A DNA stretch of 64,000 bases from Haemophilus influenzae (lineage in GTDB: Bacteria; Pseudomonadota; Gammaproteobacteria; Enterobacterales; Pasteurellaceae): the NCBI RefSeq assembly GCF_900475755.1, contig NZ_LS483411.1, forward strand, positions 1,550,001 through 1,614,000, in the 5' to 3' direction. The position numbers and the translations under genes are program-made. The notes beneath the pieces are model-generated. The model saw only the letters and a list, made by a program, of their open reading frames with translations. It ran no database searches and was not told the DNA's origin. Shown here in pieces: positions 30,899 to 40,732 of the stretch; position 1 is the first letter of the stretch; each line of letters opens with the position of its first letter.

Positions 30899-32161
30899 TT
30901 GGATAGCATTCCCCTTAGTACTTTATTTATTATTCTCATTATCTGTTTAGTTTTATCAGCCTATTTTTCTGGTTCAGAAACTGGACTACTCTCCCTCAAT
31001 AAATATCGTCTTCGTTTTCTATCTGAACAGGGCAATAAAGGCGCGAAAAAAGCGGAAAAACTGCTCGAAAAGCCAGATACCTTGTTAAGCTTTATTCTTA
31101 TCTTTAATAATCTTGTGAATATCAGTGCATCGGCAATTGCAACAGTTATTGGTATGCGTTTATATGGCGATGTCGGCGTGGCAATTGCAACGGGTTTGCT
31201 CACTTTCGTGATGCTCGTATTTTCTGAAATCTTCCCTAAAACTGTGGCAGCGATGCACGCAGAAAAAGTCAGTTTTTTTTCAAGTCATATTTTAACTTCA
31301 TTGCTTAAAATCTTTTATCCGCTCGTTTGGTTAATGAATATTTTTACTAAATCCTTGATGCAAATAGTAGGGTTAAAACTTGATATGCAAAAACAAGTGA
31401 TTAGTAGTGAAGAACTGCGTAGCATTGTGTCAGAGGCGGGCGAAGCAACGCCAAATGAACAGCATCCGCAAATGTTACTGTCTATTTTGGATATGGAAAC
31501 AGTCACTGTTGATGACATTATGGTTCCCCGCAACGAAATCGGCGGTATAAATATTGATGATGATTGGCGAGCCATTATGCGCCAGCTCAATCACGCCGCA
31601 CACAATCGTGTTGTACTTTATAAAGGCAGCCTTGATGAACAAGTACTTGGCATTTTGCGCGTGCGTGAAGCATTCCGCTTACTGCTTGAAAAAAATGAAT
31701 TTACCAAAGAAACCTTAATTCGTGCCGCAGATGAAGTGTATTTCATTCCTGAAAGCACGCCATTAAAAACGCAACTTGCAAATTTCCGTGCAAATAAAGA
31801 ACGCATTGGCTTAGTTGTGGATGAATACGGCGATATTAAAGGTCTTGTAACTTTGGAAGATATTTTGGAAGAAATCGTTGGGGATTTTACCACTTCCACC
31901 GCCCCAAGCATTGACGAAGAAGTAATTCAACAGTCCGATGGTTCAATGATTATCGATGGCTCCGCTAATCTACGTGATCTCAACAAAATGTTTAACTGGG
32001 AATTAGATACAGAAGATGCTCGTACTTTTAATGGTTTAATCTTAGAACACTTAGAGGAAATACCCGACGAAGGCACAATTTGCGAAATTGATGGTTTGCT
32101 AATCACTATTCTTGAAGTGGGCGATAATATGATAAAACAGGCGAAAGTCGTCAAACTTTAA
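30899..32161 (+). CDS. corB: CorB/YfjD family membrane protein with CBS domains
   Basis: Inner-membrane protein of the CNNM/CorB family, linked to Mg2+ and Co2+ efflux. I place the start at TTG 30899, which has AAAAGG 8 bases upstream and aligns with the E. coli YfjD start; no ATG is suitable. That gives 420 residues: DUF21 membrane domain with FSGSETGLLSLNKYRLR and FNNLVNISASAIATVIGM, LVFSEIFPKTVAA, then two CBS motifs (VDDIMVPRNEIGGINIDDDW; LVTLEDILEEIVGDF) and a C-terminal CorC_HlyC domain ending GDNMIKQAKVVKL. Confidence 0.9.
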   Translation: MDSIPLSTLFIILIICLVLSAYFSGSETGLLSLNKYRLRFLSEQGNKGAKKAEKLLEKPDTLLSFILIFNNLVNISASAIATVIGMRLYGDVGVAIATGLLTFVMLVFSEIFPKTVAAMHAEKVSFFSSHILTSLLKIFYPLVWLMNIFTKSLMQIVGLKLDMQKQVISSEELRSIVSEAGEATPNEQHPQMLLSILDMETVTVDDIMVPRNEIGGINIDDDWRAIMRQLNHAAHNRVVLYKGSLDEQVLGILRVREAFRLLLEKNEFTKETLIRAADEVYFIPESTPLKTQLANFRANKERIGLVVDEYGDIKGLVTLEDILEEIVGDFTTSTAPSIDEEVIQQSDGSMIIDGSANLRDLNKMFNWELDTEDARTFNGLILEHLEEIPDEGTICEIDGLLITILEVGDNMIKQAKVVKL

Positions 32162-32185
32162 TCATAAAAAAACTCCGCCAAATAG

Positions 32186-32226
32186 AACCGCACTTTTGAC
32201 TTGGATCATAAGTGCGGTTCTTTTTT
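32186..32226 (+). terminator. Inverted uptake-signal pair after corB
   Basis: GAACCGCACTT / AAGTGCGGTTC hairpin followed by six T. Confidence 0.88.
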
Positions 32227-32289
32227 GCGCATTTTTTAGAAAAGATTTTTATAATTCTTTCTAGGTATATTTTGATAGAGAACAAGGAT

Positions 32290-33060
32290 ATGGAACACGA
32301 ATATCAACGGGCGGTGACTCGCGTATGCGTACAAACAGCACTGCTCTTGTTACAACATGGGGCAGAAAGTACCGTAGTGGTGCAAATGGCGCAGCGTTTA
32401 GGCATAGCACTTGGTGTAGAAAGCGTGGAATGTGCGCTTACGGCAAATGCGGTGGTGCTGACGACCTTATCCGATAATCATTGCATTACCACCGCACGAA
32501 AAAATACAGATAAAGGCATTAATATGCAAATGGTCACTGATGTTCAACGTATTGTGATTGCTGTTGAGCATCATTTGTATGACTTAGAAATCGCACAAAG
32601 AAAACTGAATCAATTAAAACCGCTTAAATATAACCGATGGTTGATTGTATTCATGATAGGCTTATCTTGTGCGGCGTTTGCTCATTTATCTGGCGGAGAT
32701 TGGATAATTTGTGGCATTACCTTTGTGGCAGCAGCCATAGCAATGTTTGTGCGGCAAGAGTTTTCAAAACGGCACTATAATCCCATCATTGTTTTTTCTA
32801 TCACGTCCTTTGTTGCCTCACTGATTTCTGGCGTTAGCTTGAAATATAACTTAGGTAATGATCCTCAAATTGCTTTAGCGTCTAGTGTGTTATTACTTGT
32901 ACCAGGGTTTCCTCTGATTAATTCTTTGGCGGATATATTAAAAGGTTATGTGAATATGGGATTAGGTCGTTGGACGATTGCCACTATTCTCACTTTTGGC
33001 GCATGTCTTGGCATTGTATTTGCTTTGAGCGTATTACATATTACAACTTGGGGGCATTAA
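32290..33060 (+). CDS. yjjP: YjjP-type subunit of ThrE-like exporter
   Basis: A 256-residue protein with a cytosolic N-terminal half (QRAVTRVCVQTALLLLQHGAESTVV, DUF1212) and about five membrane segments from residue 115 on. In E. coli YjjP and YjjB together export succinate and resemble a split ThrE amino-acid exporter. I start at ATG 32290 with AAGGAT upstream, not at the longer open frame that begins inside the terminator. yjjB begins one base after the stop. Confidence 0.88.
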   Translation: MEHEYQRAVTRVCVQTALLLLQHGAESTVVVQMAQRLGIALGVESVECALTANAVVLTTLSDNHCITTARKNTDKGINMQMVTDVQRIVIAVEHHLYDLEIAQRKLNQLKPLKYNRWLIVFMIGLSCAAFAHLSGGDWIICGITFVAAAIAMFVRQEFSKRHYNPIIVFSITSFVASLISGVSLKYNLGNDPQIALASSVLLLVPGFPLINSLADILKGYVNMGLGRWTIATILTFGACLGIVFALSVLHITTWGH

Positions 33061-33061
33061 A

Positions 33062-33541
33062 ATGTTATTAGATATCACAATATTTATATTGAAATTACTC
33101 GATGATATGTTATTTGCCGCAATTCCAGCGGTGGGCTTTGCTTTAGTATTTAATGTGCCGCCCAAGGCCTTAAAATATTGTGCAATTTTAGCCGCACTTG
33201 GGCATGTGACACGCACATTATTACTGCATATTAATATGCCTATTGTATTTGCCACCTTCTTTGCCACTTGCGTAATTGGATTTTTAGGCGTGCATCTTTC
33301 CCATCGTTATTTAGCCCATCCCAAAGCCTTCACCGTTGCGGCAATTATCCCCATGATCCCCGGTGTTCATGCTTATAAAGCAATGATTTCAATGGTACAA
33401 ATTCATCACTTTGGTTTTTCTGATGCTTTATTTGAACAAATGATTAGCTCCTTTATTAATACCAGTTTTATCTTAGGCGCAATTGTATTTGGATTAGCTT
33501 TACCGGGCTTATTGTTTTATCGGCAAAAACCTGTTGTATAA
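33062..33541 (+). CDS. yjjB: YjjB-type subunit of ThrE-like exporter
   Basis: A 159-residue membrane protein with four or five hydrophobic segments (MLFAAIPAVGFALVFNVPPKAL; ILAALGHVTRTLLLH; TFFATCVIGFLGVHLSHRYL; AIIPMIPGVHAYKAM). It is the DUF3815 half that pairs with YjjP. The arrangement suggests succinate or amino-acid export; the substrate here is inferred from E. coli. Confidence 0.88.
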   Translation: MLLDITIFILKLLDDMLFAAIPAVGFALVFNVPPKALKYCAILAALGHVTRTLLLHINMPIVFATFFATCVIGFLGVHLSHRYLAHPKAFTVAAIIPMIPGVHAYKAMISMVQIHHFGFSDALFEQMISSFINTSFILGAIVFGLALPGLLFYRQKPVV

Positions 33542-33559
33542 CACTAAAACGGTGCAACA

Positions 33560-33584
33560 AAAAAGCCGACATTTTGTCGGCTTT
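33560..33584. terminator. Bidirectional terminator between yjjB and ydcH-like gene
   Basis: AAAGCCGACA-TTT-TGTCGGCTTT hairpin. Confidence 0.8.
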
Positions 33585-33587
33585 CTA

Positions 33588-33806
33588 CTATTCTTGTGAT
33601 TTTTTCTTGAGATATTCATAAAGCTCATCTTTAATCCGTAATTTTTCTTTTTTCAAAGCCTCAATTTCCATATGAGTAGCGAGCTGAATGTTTTCCTGCA
33701 TATTCTTAATTTCATGATCTAATTCGTTATGCTTTTCAAAAAGACGATCAAAATAAGCATCATTACTTTTAAGCTTGGTAATTAAGTCTCGATATTCGGG
33801 AAACAT
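33588..33806 (-). CDS. ydcH: YdcH family (DUF465) small protein
   Basis: A 72-residue highly charged, coiled-coil-like protein: MFPEYRDLITKLKSNDAYF start, KHNELDHEIKNMQ, and KKEKLRIKDELYEYLKK near the end, all typical of DUF465. Function unknown. Single gene converging on yjjB. Confidence 0.88.
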   Translation of the reverse strand: MFPEYRDLITKLKSNDAYFDRLFEKHNELDHEIKNMQENIQLATHMEIEALKKEKLRIKDELYEYLKKKSQE

Positions 33807-33926
33807 AGCATTGCTCCTATAGTGGTTTTAACTGGTTTAAGTTTACTACATTCACCCCAAATAAACAGAACAGGATCTTAAAAATTTGACAACGATCACA
33901 AAAATTTATTTATCGAAAATTATCCT

Positions 33927-34205
33927 TTACTCTCTTGCTTTTTTCTTTCTTCCAGTACCTAAAATCAGCATCGCTAACAAACTAAACATAATTCCAAAGC
34001 CAGCCCCCCCATTGAAATAACATAATGTTTCTCTAACATCACAAGATTAGATTGTTATACAAAATGAAATGCCACCAAATTATTACCTAACGCTTGAATA
34101 GATTGCATCATCTTCAATTTATTTTGTGAGATGAAAACACTTCCCCGCAAAACCTAGCCCACCACCGATAAGCATAAACAGAAAAGAAAGAATAAATTTT
34201 CTCAT
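33927..34205 (-). pseudogene. Decayed small membrane-protein gene
   Basis: The 33807-34364 gap has no intact gene. On the minus strand ATG 34205, with a weak GGTAA upstream, starts MRKFILSFLFMLIGGGLGFAGK, a membrane segment. The frame then breaks. An interrupted middle part (MMQSIQALGNNLVAFHFV) is readable in another frame. The original frame ends with GGAGFGIMFSLLAMLILGTG, followed by a basic tail RKKKARE and a stop at 33927. A run of seven G (34003-34009) adjoins the last break. This looks like a two-segment membrane protein broken by several frameshifts or stops. Confidence 0.6.
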
Positions 34206-34355
34206 AATTTACCTAAAATTCAGACTAAATGGAGCGTGGATTCTAACACAAAGTGCGGTCAATTTTTCTTTATTTTTATCCGCTGGCTTTTAAACTGGTT
34301 TATTTAAAGAAAGCACGCTAGAATAAGGCTATTTTCATTTCAACGAAAAAAGTAA

Positions 34356-35654
<1,299 letters not shown>

Positions 35655-35666
35655 TCCTTCTATAAA

Positions 35667-35705
35667 ATAAAAAAGCGTGGATTTTAAAATTTCCACGCTT
35701 TTTTA
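35667..35705. terminator. Bidirectional serS/selD terminator
   Basis: AAAAAAGCGTGGA / TCCACGCTTTTTT with an A/T loop. Confidence 0.88.
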
Positions 35706-36746
35706 TTAAGCTATTTCAACAGCGACATCGGATTCTGATTTAGATTTTAATTCACCTACTTCATATAAATCAATGCCCGCATCTTTGGCTATTTCAATGA
35801 CCGTTTGAACGCTATTAGGCTCAACTGCCACTAATAAACCGCCTGATGTTTGAGGATCACACAAAATCGCTTTTTGTTCTTCCGTTAATACACCCACTTT
35901 ATGCCCATAACTTTCAAGATTACGCCCTGTTCCTCCGGGGACGCAACCTTGAGCAATATAATCTTTTACGCCGTCCAAGGTTTTAATTTTGTCCGCAAAA
36001 ACTACCGCACTTAGATTTGAACCTTCACAGATTTCAATTAAATGACCAAGTAAACCAAATCCTGTGACATCCGTCATTGCTGTTACGCCATCCACTTGGG
36101 AAAATTGGCTGCCAATGGAATTCATTTGGAACATAGCGGCAGTGGCTAAACCTTGATGTTCTGGCTTAAGTTTTCCTTTTTTCTCCGCCGTCGTCAAAAT
36201 ACCGATACCAAGCGGTTTCGTCATATAAAGCTTACAACCTGATTTTGCAGAAGCATTACGTTTCACTTTTTCAGTGTCAATCACGCCTGTCACCGCTAAA
36301 CCAAAAATAGGTTCGGGTGAATCAATGGAATGTCCACCCGCCAAAGCAATACCCGCTTGATGGCAAGCAAAGCGACCGCCATCAACAATTTTCTGTGCAA
36401 CTTCTGCAGGTAATACATTAGTTGGAAAACCTAAAATAGCGATTCCCATAATCGGCTTACCGCCCATAGCAAAAATATCACTGATGGCATTGGTTGCGGC
36501 AATTCGTCCAAAATCAAAAGGATCATCTACAATCGGCATGAAAAAGTCTGTGGTACTGATAATCGCAGTTCCATTCCCAAGATCATACACCGCTGCATCG
36601 TCTGCGGTTTCATTGCCGACGAGCAGATTTGGATCATAAAATTTTTCCAGTTCTGAATGTAAAATTGTCCCTAACACCTTAGGCGAAATTTTACAGCCTC
36701 AACCTGCACCATGGCTGTATTGCGTCAGCCGAATTTTTTCTTCCAT
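35706..36746 (-). CDS. selD: Selenide, water dikinase, itself a selenoprotein
   Basis: Makes selenophosphate for selenocysteine and selenouridine. The open frame normally reported starts after a TGA, but the gene begins at ATG 36746 ([15 protein letters not shown]), then TGA (36701-36699) read as selenocysteine 16, then [18 protein letters not shown]. coli SelD has the same segment with Cys17 at this place, so Sec sits at the catalytic position. Total 346 residues. Further motifs are [36 protein letters not shown] (in part), [20 protein letters not shown] and [13 protein letters not shown] matching SECIS hairpin follows the UGA. Confidence 0.97.
36658..36701 (-). promoter_or_regulatory. Bacterial SECIS element of selD
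   Basis: On the minus strand TGA (36701-36699) is followed by GGC, then a perfect 9-base stem TGTAAAATT (36695-36687) / AATTTTACA (36666-36658). An inner loop follows, then an upper stem CCTAA / TTAGG (36683-36679, 36674-36670) closed by the apical loop GGTG. The distance of about 20 bases from UGA to the apical loop and the G-rich loop are as expected for SelB-dependent recoding. Confidence 0.9.
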
Positions 36747-36802
36747 TTCTTATTTACCTTGTTGAATATTCGTTTTCGAGAATATGACGTTTAAACCTAT
36801 TC

Positions 36803-37759
36803 TTAATCATAAAGATCTTCGCCATCTTTCCTTGTACGCAATAATTGCAAAATCCAAACATATTGCTCTGGCGTTGGCGTAACAAAAGATTCTATTTCTT
36901 CGTTCATTGCTCGGGCTGATTGTTCAGGATCATCGCTTAAATTCATTGCAGGATGAATTTCCATTTCATATTTGCCGGTTTCAGCGTTATAACGAGGAAA
37001 CATTGGAATGACAACGGCTTTAGAAAGTTTTGCCATTTTATTTAATCCTGGCAATGTCGCTTTATAAGTCCCAAAGAAATCAACAAATACGCTTTGCTCC
37101 GCACCAAAATCTTCATCGGGTAAGTAATAACCCATTTCGCCTTTACGAACATGATTTAAAAAGGGTTTAATACCATTTTGGCGAGCATGCATTTTTCCGC
37201 CGAAACGTTGGCGTGTAATCGTCCAAAGCCAATCCGCCAATGGATTACGGTGTGGATTATACATAGAAGTCATTGGCATACCTTGAATGTGCAAAATAAT
37301 GCCTGAGGCATCAATTGCCCAGCCATGTGGCACCATAAGAATAATATTCTTGCCTTCAGCTTTTGCCTGTTCGATATGTTCAAGACCGATAAATTCGCTA
37401 CGTTTTTGCAAATGTTTCTTTGAACGGATGGCAATCTCACCAATACCAAACATAACCTGAGCGACAACCGCAAACATTTTATCAATGACTTGCTCACGTT
37501 GTTGTTCAGTCCAATGAGGAAAGCAATATTGCAAGTTAGTTTGCGCGCGCGTACGCTGTTTCTTTGCTTTATGCCCAATCCAAATACCTAATTTTCCCGC
37601 CAATTTATCGCGCAGACGAAAAGGCACAAATGCTAACAACAATAAAAAGAAAATACCGAGCCAAATTCCCCAATATTGAGGCTTTAAATACGACCATGAA
37701 AAGTGCGCTTCATAGCCCACTCTCGCCGTCAGACGTAAATTTTGTTGATTATCCGACAT
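36803..37759 (-). CDS. lpxM: Lipid A acyltransferase LpxM (MsbB)
   Basis: Adds the last secondary acyl chain (myristoyl) to lipid A at the inner membrane. The 318 residues have an N-terminal membrane segment (WGIWLGIFFLLLLAFVPF) and the acyltransferase HX4D motif in LMVPHGWAIDASG, then NPLADWLWTITRQRFGG and YYLPDEDFGAEQSVFVDFFG. The E. coli-like length and N-terminus favour LpxM over LpxL. Starts just after the selD side, separate transcript likely. Confidence 0.92.
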   Translation of the reverse strand: MSDNQQNLRLTARVGYEAHFSWSYLKPQYWGIWLGIFFLLLLAFVPFRLRDKLAGKLGIWIGHKAKKQRTRAQTNLQYCFPHWTEQQREQVIDKMFAVVAQVMFGIGEIAIRSKKHLQKRSEFIGLEHIEQAKAEGKNIILMVPHGWAIDASGIILHIQGMPMTSMYNPHRNPLADWLWTITRQRFGGKMHARQNGIKPFLNHVRKGEMGYYLPDEDFGAEQSVFVDFFGTYKATLPGLNKMAKLSKAVVIPMFPRYNAETGKYEMEIHPAMNLSDDPEQSARAMNEEIESFVTPTPEQYVWILQLLRTRKDGEDLYD

Positions 37760-37805
37760 AATAAAATGAAATTAATTTTAACCGCACTTTTGTGCGCTTT
37801 CCGAA

Positions 37806-38573
37806 TTAAAAATGAAACCAACCCTGATCGTAAACCATTTTGGCCGTCATCATAAAAGACATGATAACAACCATCGGTCGAATCAAGGTTTTACCTTTCG
37901 TCATCACCATTTTGGCGCCTAAATTTGCACCTAAAATGCTCCCAGCCATCATCACGAAACCCACTTTCCAAAGAATTTGTCCGCCCAATAAGAAAAGTGC
38001 AAAAGAAGCAAGGTTCGAAGTGAAGTTCATCACTTTTGCATGTGCTGTCGCTTTCGGGAGATTAAATCCTAGCAAAGTAACACAGGCCAAACTCATAATT
38101 GAGCCCGTTCCTGGGCCAAAGAAGCCATCATAAAAACCTAAAAATGGGCTAATTAAAAGACCAAATAACAGATAACTTAATCGTTGTTTCCGATCTTCAT
38201 CACCTAATTTAGGGGTAAATAAAAAATACAGACCAATGACTAAAATCAGAAAAGGCAGAATTTTTCTGAAAATCGCCACGTCAATTGATTGAATTAATAA
38301 TGTACCTAGGGCAGAACCTAAGAAAACCCAAATCAAAATAAACCAAATATCGCGTAAATTGACCGCTCTTTTTCGCAAGAAATAAAGACTTGCGGATAAT
38401 GCACCGCCCATAGCTTGCAATTTGTTAGTGCCTAACGCCATTGCTGGCGGCATACCAGTCATGAGCAACGCTGGAATGGTGATTAATCCCCCACCACCAG
38501 CAATTGCATCGATAAATGATGCGACAAAACCAACACAAAACAATATTGCTAAAAGATCAATTCCGATATCCAT
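37806..38573 (-). CDS. TSUP family (TauE/SafE) membrane permease
   Basis: A 255-residue inner-membrane protein with seven or eight hydrophobic segments. The family signature GGGGLITIPALLMTGMPPAMALGTNKL is seen in part (GGGLITIPALLMTG; ALGTNKLQAMGGAL), and a second inverted half has YDGFFGPGTGSIMSLACV and LGFNLPKATAHAKVMNFTSN. TSUP proteins move sulfur or organic anions such as sulfite or sulfoacetate; the substrate here is unknown. It lies 17 bases after mepA on the same strand and may be co-transcribed with it. Confidence 0.88.
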   Translation of the reverse strand: MDIGIDLLAILFCVGFVASFIDAIAGGGGLITIPALLMTGMPPAMALGTNKLQAMGGALSASLYFLRKRAVNLRDIWFILIWVFLGSALGTLLIQSIDVAIFRKILPFLILVIGLYFLFTPKLGDEDRKQRLSYLLFGLLISPFLGFYDGFFGPGTGSIMSLACVTLLGFNLPKATAHAKVMNFTSNLASFALFLLGGQILWKVGFVMMAGSILGANLGAKMVMTKGKTLIRPMVVIMSFMMTAKMVYDQGWFHF

Positions 38574-38590
38574 ATTGATTTACCTTAATT

Positions 38591-39451
38591 CTATTCTAAC
38601 CATTCATTCCGATTCGGGGAATTTAAAATTTGTTGGCACAAAAACGGCTCAGGTGGTGTAACTTTAGGTTTGCTCACTGAAGCACCTGTTTTTGGTGGCT
38701 CAAACCAAGAATATAATTCGTCTCCACAACCATCACTGGGAGGAACGGGTGCTTGATTTTCACAATAAGACGCATCTGCTGGGCAAGTTAAACGAACATG
38801 AAAATGAGAGTCGTGTCCATACCAAGGACGAACTTTGTGTAACCAGCCGCGATCATTGCCAGCAGTTTGACATAATTTTACCTTAATCGCAGGATTAACA
38901 AAAATACGTGTCACATTTGGATCTTGCGCGGCTAATTTGATTAACGTCGCATGATTGCTATTCCATACGCGTTCATCCACTCGTTGTGCCTTTCTATCCA
39001 CAACTAATAAACCTTTACCATCAGAATTCAGTGCATCGGCATCTGACATTTCGCCCATTCTTAACCAAATATCCGCATCTAATCCCATCTGATGGCTAGC
39101 ATGACCCGTTAAAAATCGTCCACCACCTGGCATGGCAATATCGCCCACTAACATCGTTGGTAACCCAGCAGCTTTAGCACGTTGTCCCAAACGTTCAAGA
39201 TACTGAATCATATTTGGATGACCATAATAACGATTGCGATTCATACGAATAACTTGGTAACCGTCTCCTTTCGGCGGTAGTGCTTGCGCCCCAATAATAC
39301 ATCCATTGGTATAACTACCAATAGGTTTTGCTTTCCCATCGCCACTTGGTATTGGACGTTTCACTTTTTGCCAATCTAGAGGAGACGCAGCAACGTTCAG
39401 AGAGAAAAGTGCGGTAAAAATTATGGTTGTTTTTAATAAAATTTTATTCAT
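38591..39451 (-). CDS. mepA: Penicillin-insensitive murein endopeptidase MepA
   Basis: Periplasmic LAS-type metallopeptidase that cuts D-Ala-mDAP and mDAP-mDAP cross-links. The 286-residue precursor starts with signal peptide MNKILLKTTIIFTALFSLNVAA. Zinc ligands lie in GHASHQMGLDADIWLR and WYGHDSHFHVRLTCP; several Cys pairs suit a disulfide-bonded fold. The signal peptide core is encoded through an uptake signal (39406-39414: Thr-Ala-Leu). In E. coli the order is aroC-mepA on one strand; the same order holds here with a palindromic repeat inserted between them. Confidence 0.95.
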   Translation of the reverse strand: MNKILLKTTIIFTALFSLNVAASPLDWQKVKRPIPSGDGKAKPIGSYTNGCIIGAQALPPKGDGYQVIRMNRNRYYGHPNMIQYLERLGQRAKAAGLPTMLVGDIAMPGGGRFLTGHASHQMGLDADIWLRMGEMSDADALNSDGKGLLVVDRKAQRVDERVWNSNHATLIKLAAQDPNVTRIFVNPAIKVKLCQTAGNDRGWLHKVRPWYGHDSHFHVRLTCPADASYCENQAPVPPSDGCGDELYSWFEPPKTGASVSKPKVTPPEPFLCQQILNSPNRNEWLE

Positions 39452-39460
39452 TCTAAAGTT

Positions 39461-39624
39461 TTGCTATGGGTAAGCATATCTTAGGTTTTGCCGTGGGTAA
39501 GTATATCCTAGGTCTTGCCGTGGGTAAGTATACCCACGGTTAGAAAAATAGTTCCCCTTTGGGGAACTTTCCACTTACCCCAAAGGGGTAACATCAAACT
39601 AACCTAGGGTATACCTACCCTAGG
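39461..39624. repeat. Composite palindromic repeat, copy 2 (aroC-mepA gap)
   Basis: Same A-B-C hairpins as at 25999-26114: A CCGTGGGTA/TACCCACGG (39518-39539), B GTTCCCC-TTT-GGGGAAC (39551-39567) with TACCCC-AAA-GGGGTA (39576-39590), C CCTAGGGTA/TACCCTAGG (39603-39624). B-to-C start spacing is 52 bases in both copies. Before A are two further 27-base tandem units of the form TTTGCCGTGGGTAAGTATAT plus CCTAGG (39461-39513), which fuse the left half of A to the right half of C. Confidence 0.88.
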
Positions 39625-39649
39625 CACAGACTCCCATCTTATACTAAGA

Positions 39650-40723
39650 TTATTTACACTGTGCCTTAAAACGTAATAGATGATCTAATAAGACAATCGC
39701 CATCATTGCTTCTGCGATGGGTACAGCACGAATACCCACACAAGGATCGTGACGACCTTTTGTTACAACTTCTACGGGGTCTCCATTAAGATTAATTGAA
39801 CGACCAGAAATTGTAATACTTGAAGTTGGTTTTAACGCAATCGTGGCGATAATTGGCTGTCCTGAACTAATTCCGCCTAAAATGCCGCCTGCGTGATTAC
39901 TTTCAAAGCCATTAGGTGCCATTTCATCACGATGTTCCGAACCTCGTTGCTCAACTACAGCAAAACCATCACCAATTTCGACGCCTTTTACTGCATTAAT
40001 TCCCATTAATGCGTGAGCAAGATCTGCATCTAAACGGTCAAATACTGGCTCGCCCAATCCTACAGGTACATTCTCTGCAATAACAGTAAGTTTTGCACCA
40101 ATAGAATCTCCTTCTTTTTTAAGTTCACGGATCAATTCATCGAATTTTTCTACCGCACTTTCATCGGGGCAAAAGAATGGATTGCTGTTTACCTTTTCCC
40201 AATCAATTTCTCCGATGGTCTGTGGCGAAATTTTCACATGACCGATTTGACTTAAAAAACCACGGACTTCAATACCAAAATGTTCGCGTAAATATTTTTT
40301 TGCAATCGCTCCCGCTGCAACTCGCATCGCTGTTTCACGCGCTGAAGAACGCCCACCGCCACGGTAATCACGGATGCCATATTTTTTCTGATAGGTAAAG
40401 TCTGCATGACCAGGGCGAAAACGATCTTTAATCTCGCCATAATCTTGAGAACGCTGATCAGCATTTTTAATGATCATCCCAATACTTGTGCCTGTAGTTT
40501 TTCCTTCAAACACACCAGATAAAATTTGAACTTCATCGTCTTCACGACGCGGCGTGGTATATCGAGATGTACCGGGTTTACGACGATCTAAATCTGGCTG
40601 AATATCTTTCTCAGATAATTCGAGATTTGGCGGTACCCCATCAACGATACAGCCTAATGCAATCCCATGTGACTCCCCAAAGGTCGTCACACGAAAAAGT
40701 TGTCCAATTGTATTACCTGCCAT
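39650..40723 (-). CDS. aroC: Chorismate synthase
   Basis: FMN-dependent last step of the shikimate pathway. The 357 residues include [57 protein letters not shown] and the C-terminal [20 protein letters not shown]. Lies 10 bases after mscK stop-side, followed by the repeat and mepA. Confidence 0.97.
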   Translation of the reverse strand: MAGNTIGQLFRVTTFGESHGIALGCIVDGVPPNLELSEKDIQPDLDRRKPGTSRYTTPRREDDEVQILSGVFEGKTTGTSIGMIIKNADQRSQDYGEIKDRFRPGHADFTYQKKYGIRDYRGGGRSSARETAMRVAAGAIAKKYLREHFGIEVRGFLSQIGHVKISPQTIGEIDWEKVNSNPFFCPDESAVEKFDELIRELKKEGDSIGAKLTVIAENVPVGLGEPVFDRLDADLAHALMGINAVKGVEIGDGFAVVEQRGSEHRDEMAPNGFESNHAGGILGGISSGQPIIATIALKPTSSITISGRSINLNGDPVEVVTKGRHDPCVGIRAVPIAEAMMAIVLLDHLLRFKAQCK

Positions 40724-40732
40724 AATTTCCCC

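Noticed and set aside
33886-33901. CRP-like site TTTGACAACGATCACA near the pseudogene
   Set aside because: Only one good half-site and no functional gene beside it.
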